A model generated the notes under the pieces. It made no database searches and had not been told where the DNA came from. It was given only the letters and a program-made list of their open reading frames with translations. A stretch of DNA of 64,000 nt from Cardiocondyla obscurior. Taxonomy: Eukaryota; Arthropoda; Insecta; Hymenoptera; Formicidae. Shown here piece by piece: positions 63,801 to 64,000 of the stretch (the first letter of the stretch is position 1; every line of letters begins with the position of its first letter). Position numbers and translations under genes: made by a program. Location: assembly GCF_019399895.1 (NCBI RefSeq), contig NC_091880.1:5084001-5148000 (forward strand), in the 5' to 3' direction.

Positions 63801-64000
63801 TTTGTTAATATTTCCGCTCCTGGAAGAAGTAGGACGCTGAAAATGGTTACGTGGGCATTTGCTGACGTCACCGCACAACGTCACGTGGTCAAATTTTCAA
63901 AAATTTTTTTTTCGTTTTTTGTCAATATCTTCGTTCCTGAAAAGGGTAGGACGCTAAAAATGGTCACGTGGGCATCTTCTGACGTCACCGCACGACGTCA
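60891..64000. repeat. Satellite type B array, ~117-bp unit, about 26 copies, running off the window
   Basis: Units contain GTCAATATCTCCGC, GGTCACGTGGGCATCTGC, TGACGTCACCGCACGACGTC and CACGTGGTCAGATTTTCAAA. Same period and same base order as type A, so both derive from one ancestor. The array reaches the window end. Confidence 0.95.

Noticed and set aside
57967..64000. Possible CRISPR-like repeat-spacer array
   Set aside because: The whole unit repeats, with no unique spacers, in a clearly eukaryotic context.
1..64000. Host protein-coding, tRNA or rRNA genes
   Set aside because: Every long coding region could be assigned to mobile elements, and no cloverleaf or rRNA-like sequence was noticed. 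A tRNAscan or Infernal run would settle this.

Overview
The window looks like insect nuclear DNA, most likely from a hymenopteran such as an ant. That assignment is inference from the style of the BEL/Pao, Ty3/Gypsy, Tc1/mariner and Polinton-like proteins. I see no host housekeeping gene, no tRNA or rRNA gene and no bacterial operon. Essentially everything recognisable is mobile or satellite DNA, so this is a transposon-rich or heterochromatic region.

Layout: (1) 1-2452, 3' part of a BEL/Pao retrotransposon with its 3' LTR. (2) 2453-6231, decayed Ty3/Gypsy (errantivirus-like) pol, LTR and env pieces on the minus strand. (3) 6232-23277, a Polinton/Maverick-like element turned into a giant palindrome. 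Each ~7 kb arm carries small genes a, b and c, a ~233-bp tandem repeat and a spliced protein-primed DNA polymerase B gene. The 2.25-kb centre holds a chromodomain integrase and two small genes. (4) 23278-40286, a stack of further Polinton-like fragments: a third polymerase copy, more copies of genes a and b, and a three-exon gene d. They are separated by near-palindromic ~250-bp termini that end in a common sequence. A 1.47-kb solo Gypsy LTR and a complete Gypsy element (Gypsy-1, 27564-34868, LTRs identical as far as I compared) sit inside this stack. (5) 40551-43851, a broken DDE transposase with a C-terminal ubiquitin-protease-like domain, followed by a GC-rich minisatellite and a 130/160-bp satellite. 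(6) 46582-47735, two small inverted-repeat elements. (7) 48040-64000, a ~117-bp satellite array that changes gradually from type A to type B. It is interrupted at a TA by a long-TIR Tc1/mariner element (48409-57966), which is itself interrupted by Gypsy-2 (49112-56189).

How the parts relate: the two intact Gypsy elements encode gag, a -1-frame pol, and a conserved extra proline-rich/C-terminal domain. In Gypsy-1 this domain is a separate ORF3; in Gypsy-2 it is fused to pol. Their LTR leaders carry arrays of short hairpins whose stems covary around fixed tetraloops. The Polinton-like genes contain canonical GT-AG introns (polymerase, gene b, gene d), so they are built for nuclear expression. 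No packaging ATPase, protease or capsid gene was found, so the palindromic element looks like a replication-only or defective derivative.

The most notable signals are the terminal palindromes and head-to-head termini of the Polinton-like family, the covarying LTR hairpin arrays, and the transposase-USP fusion.
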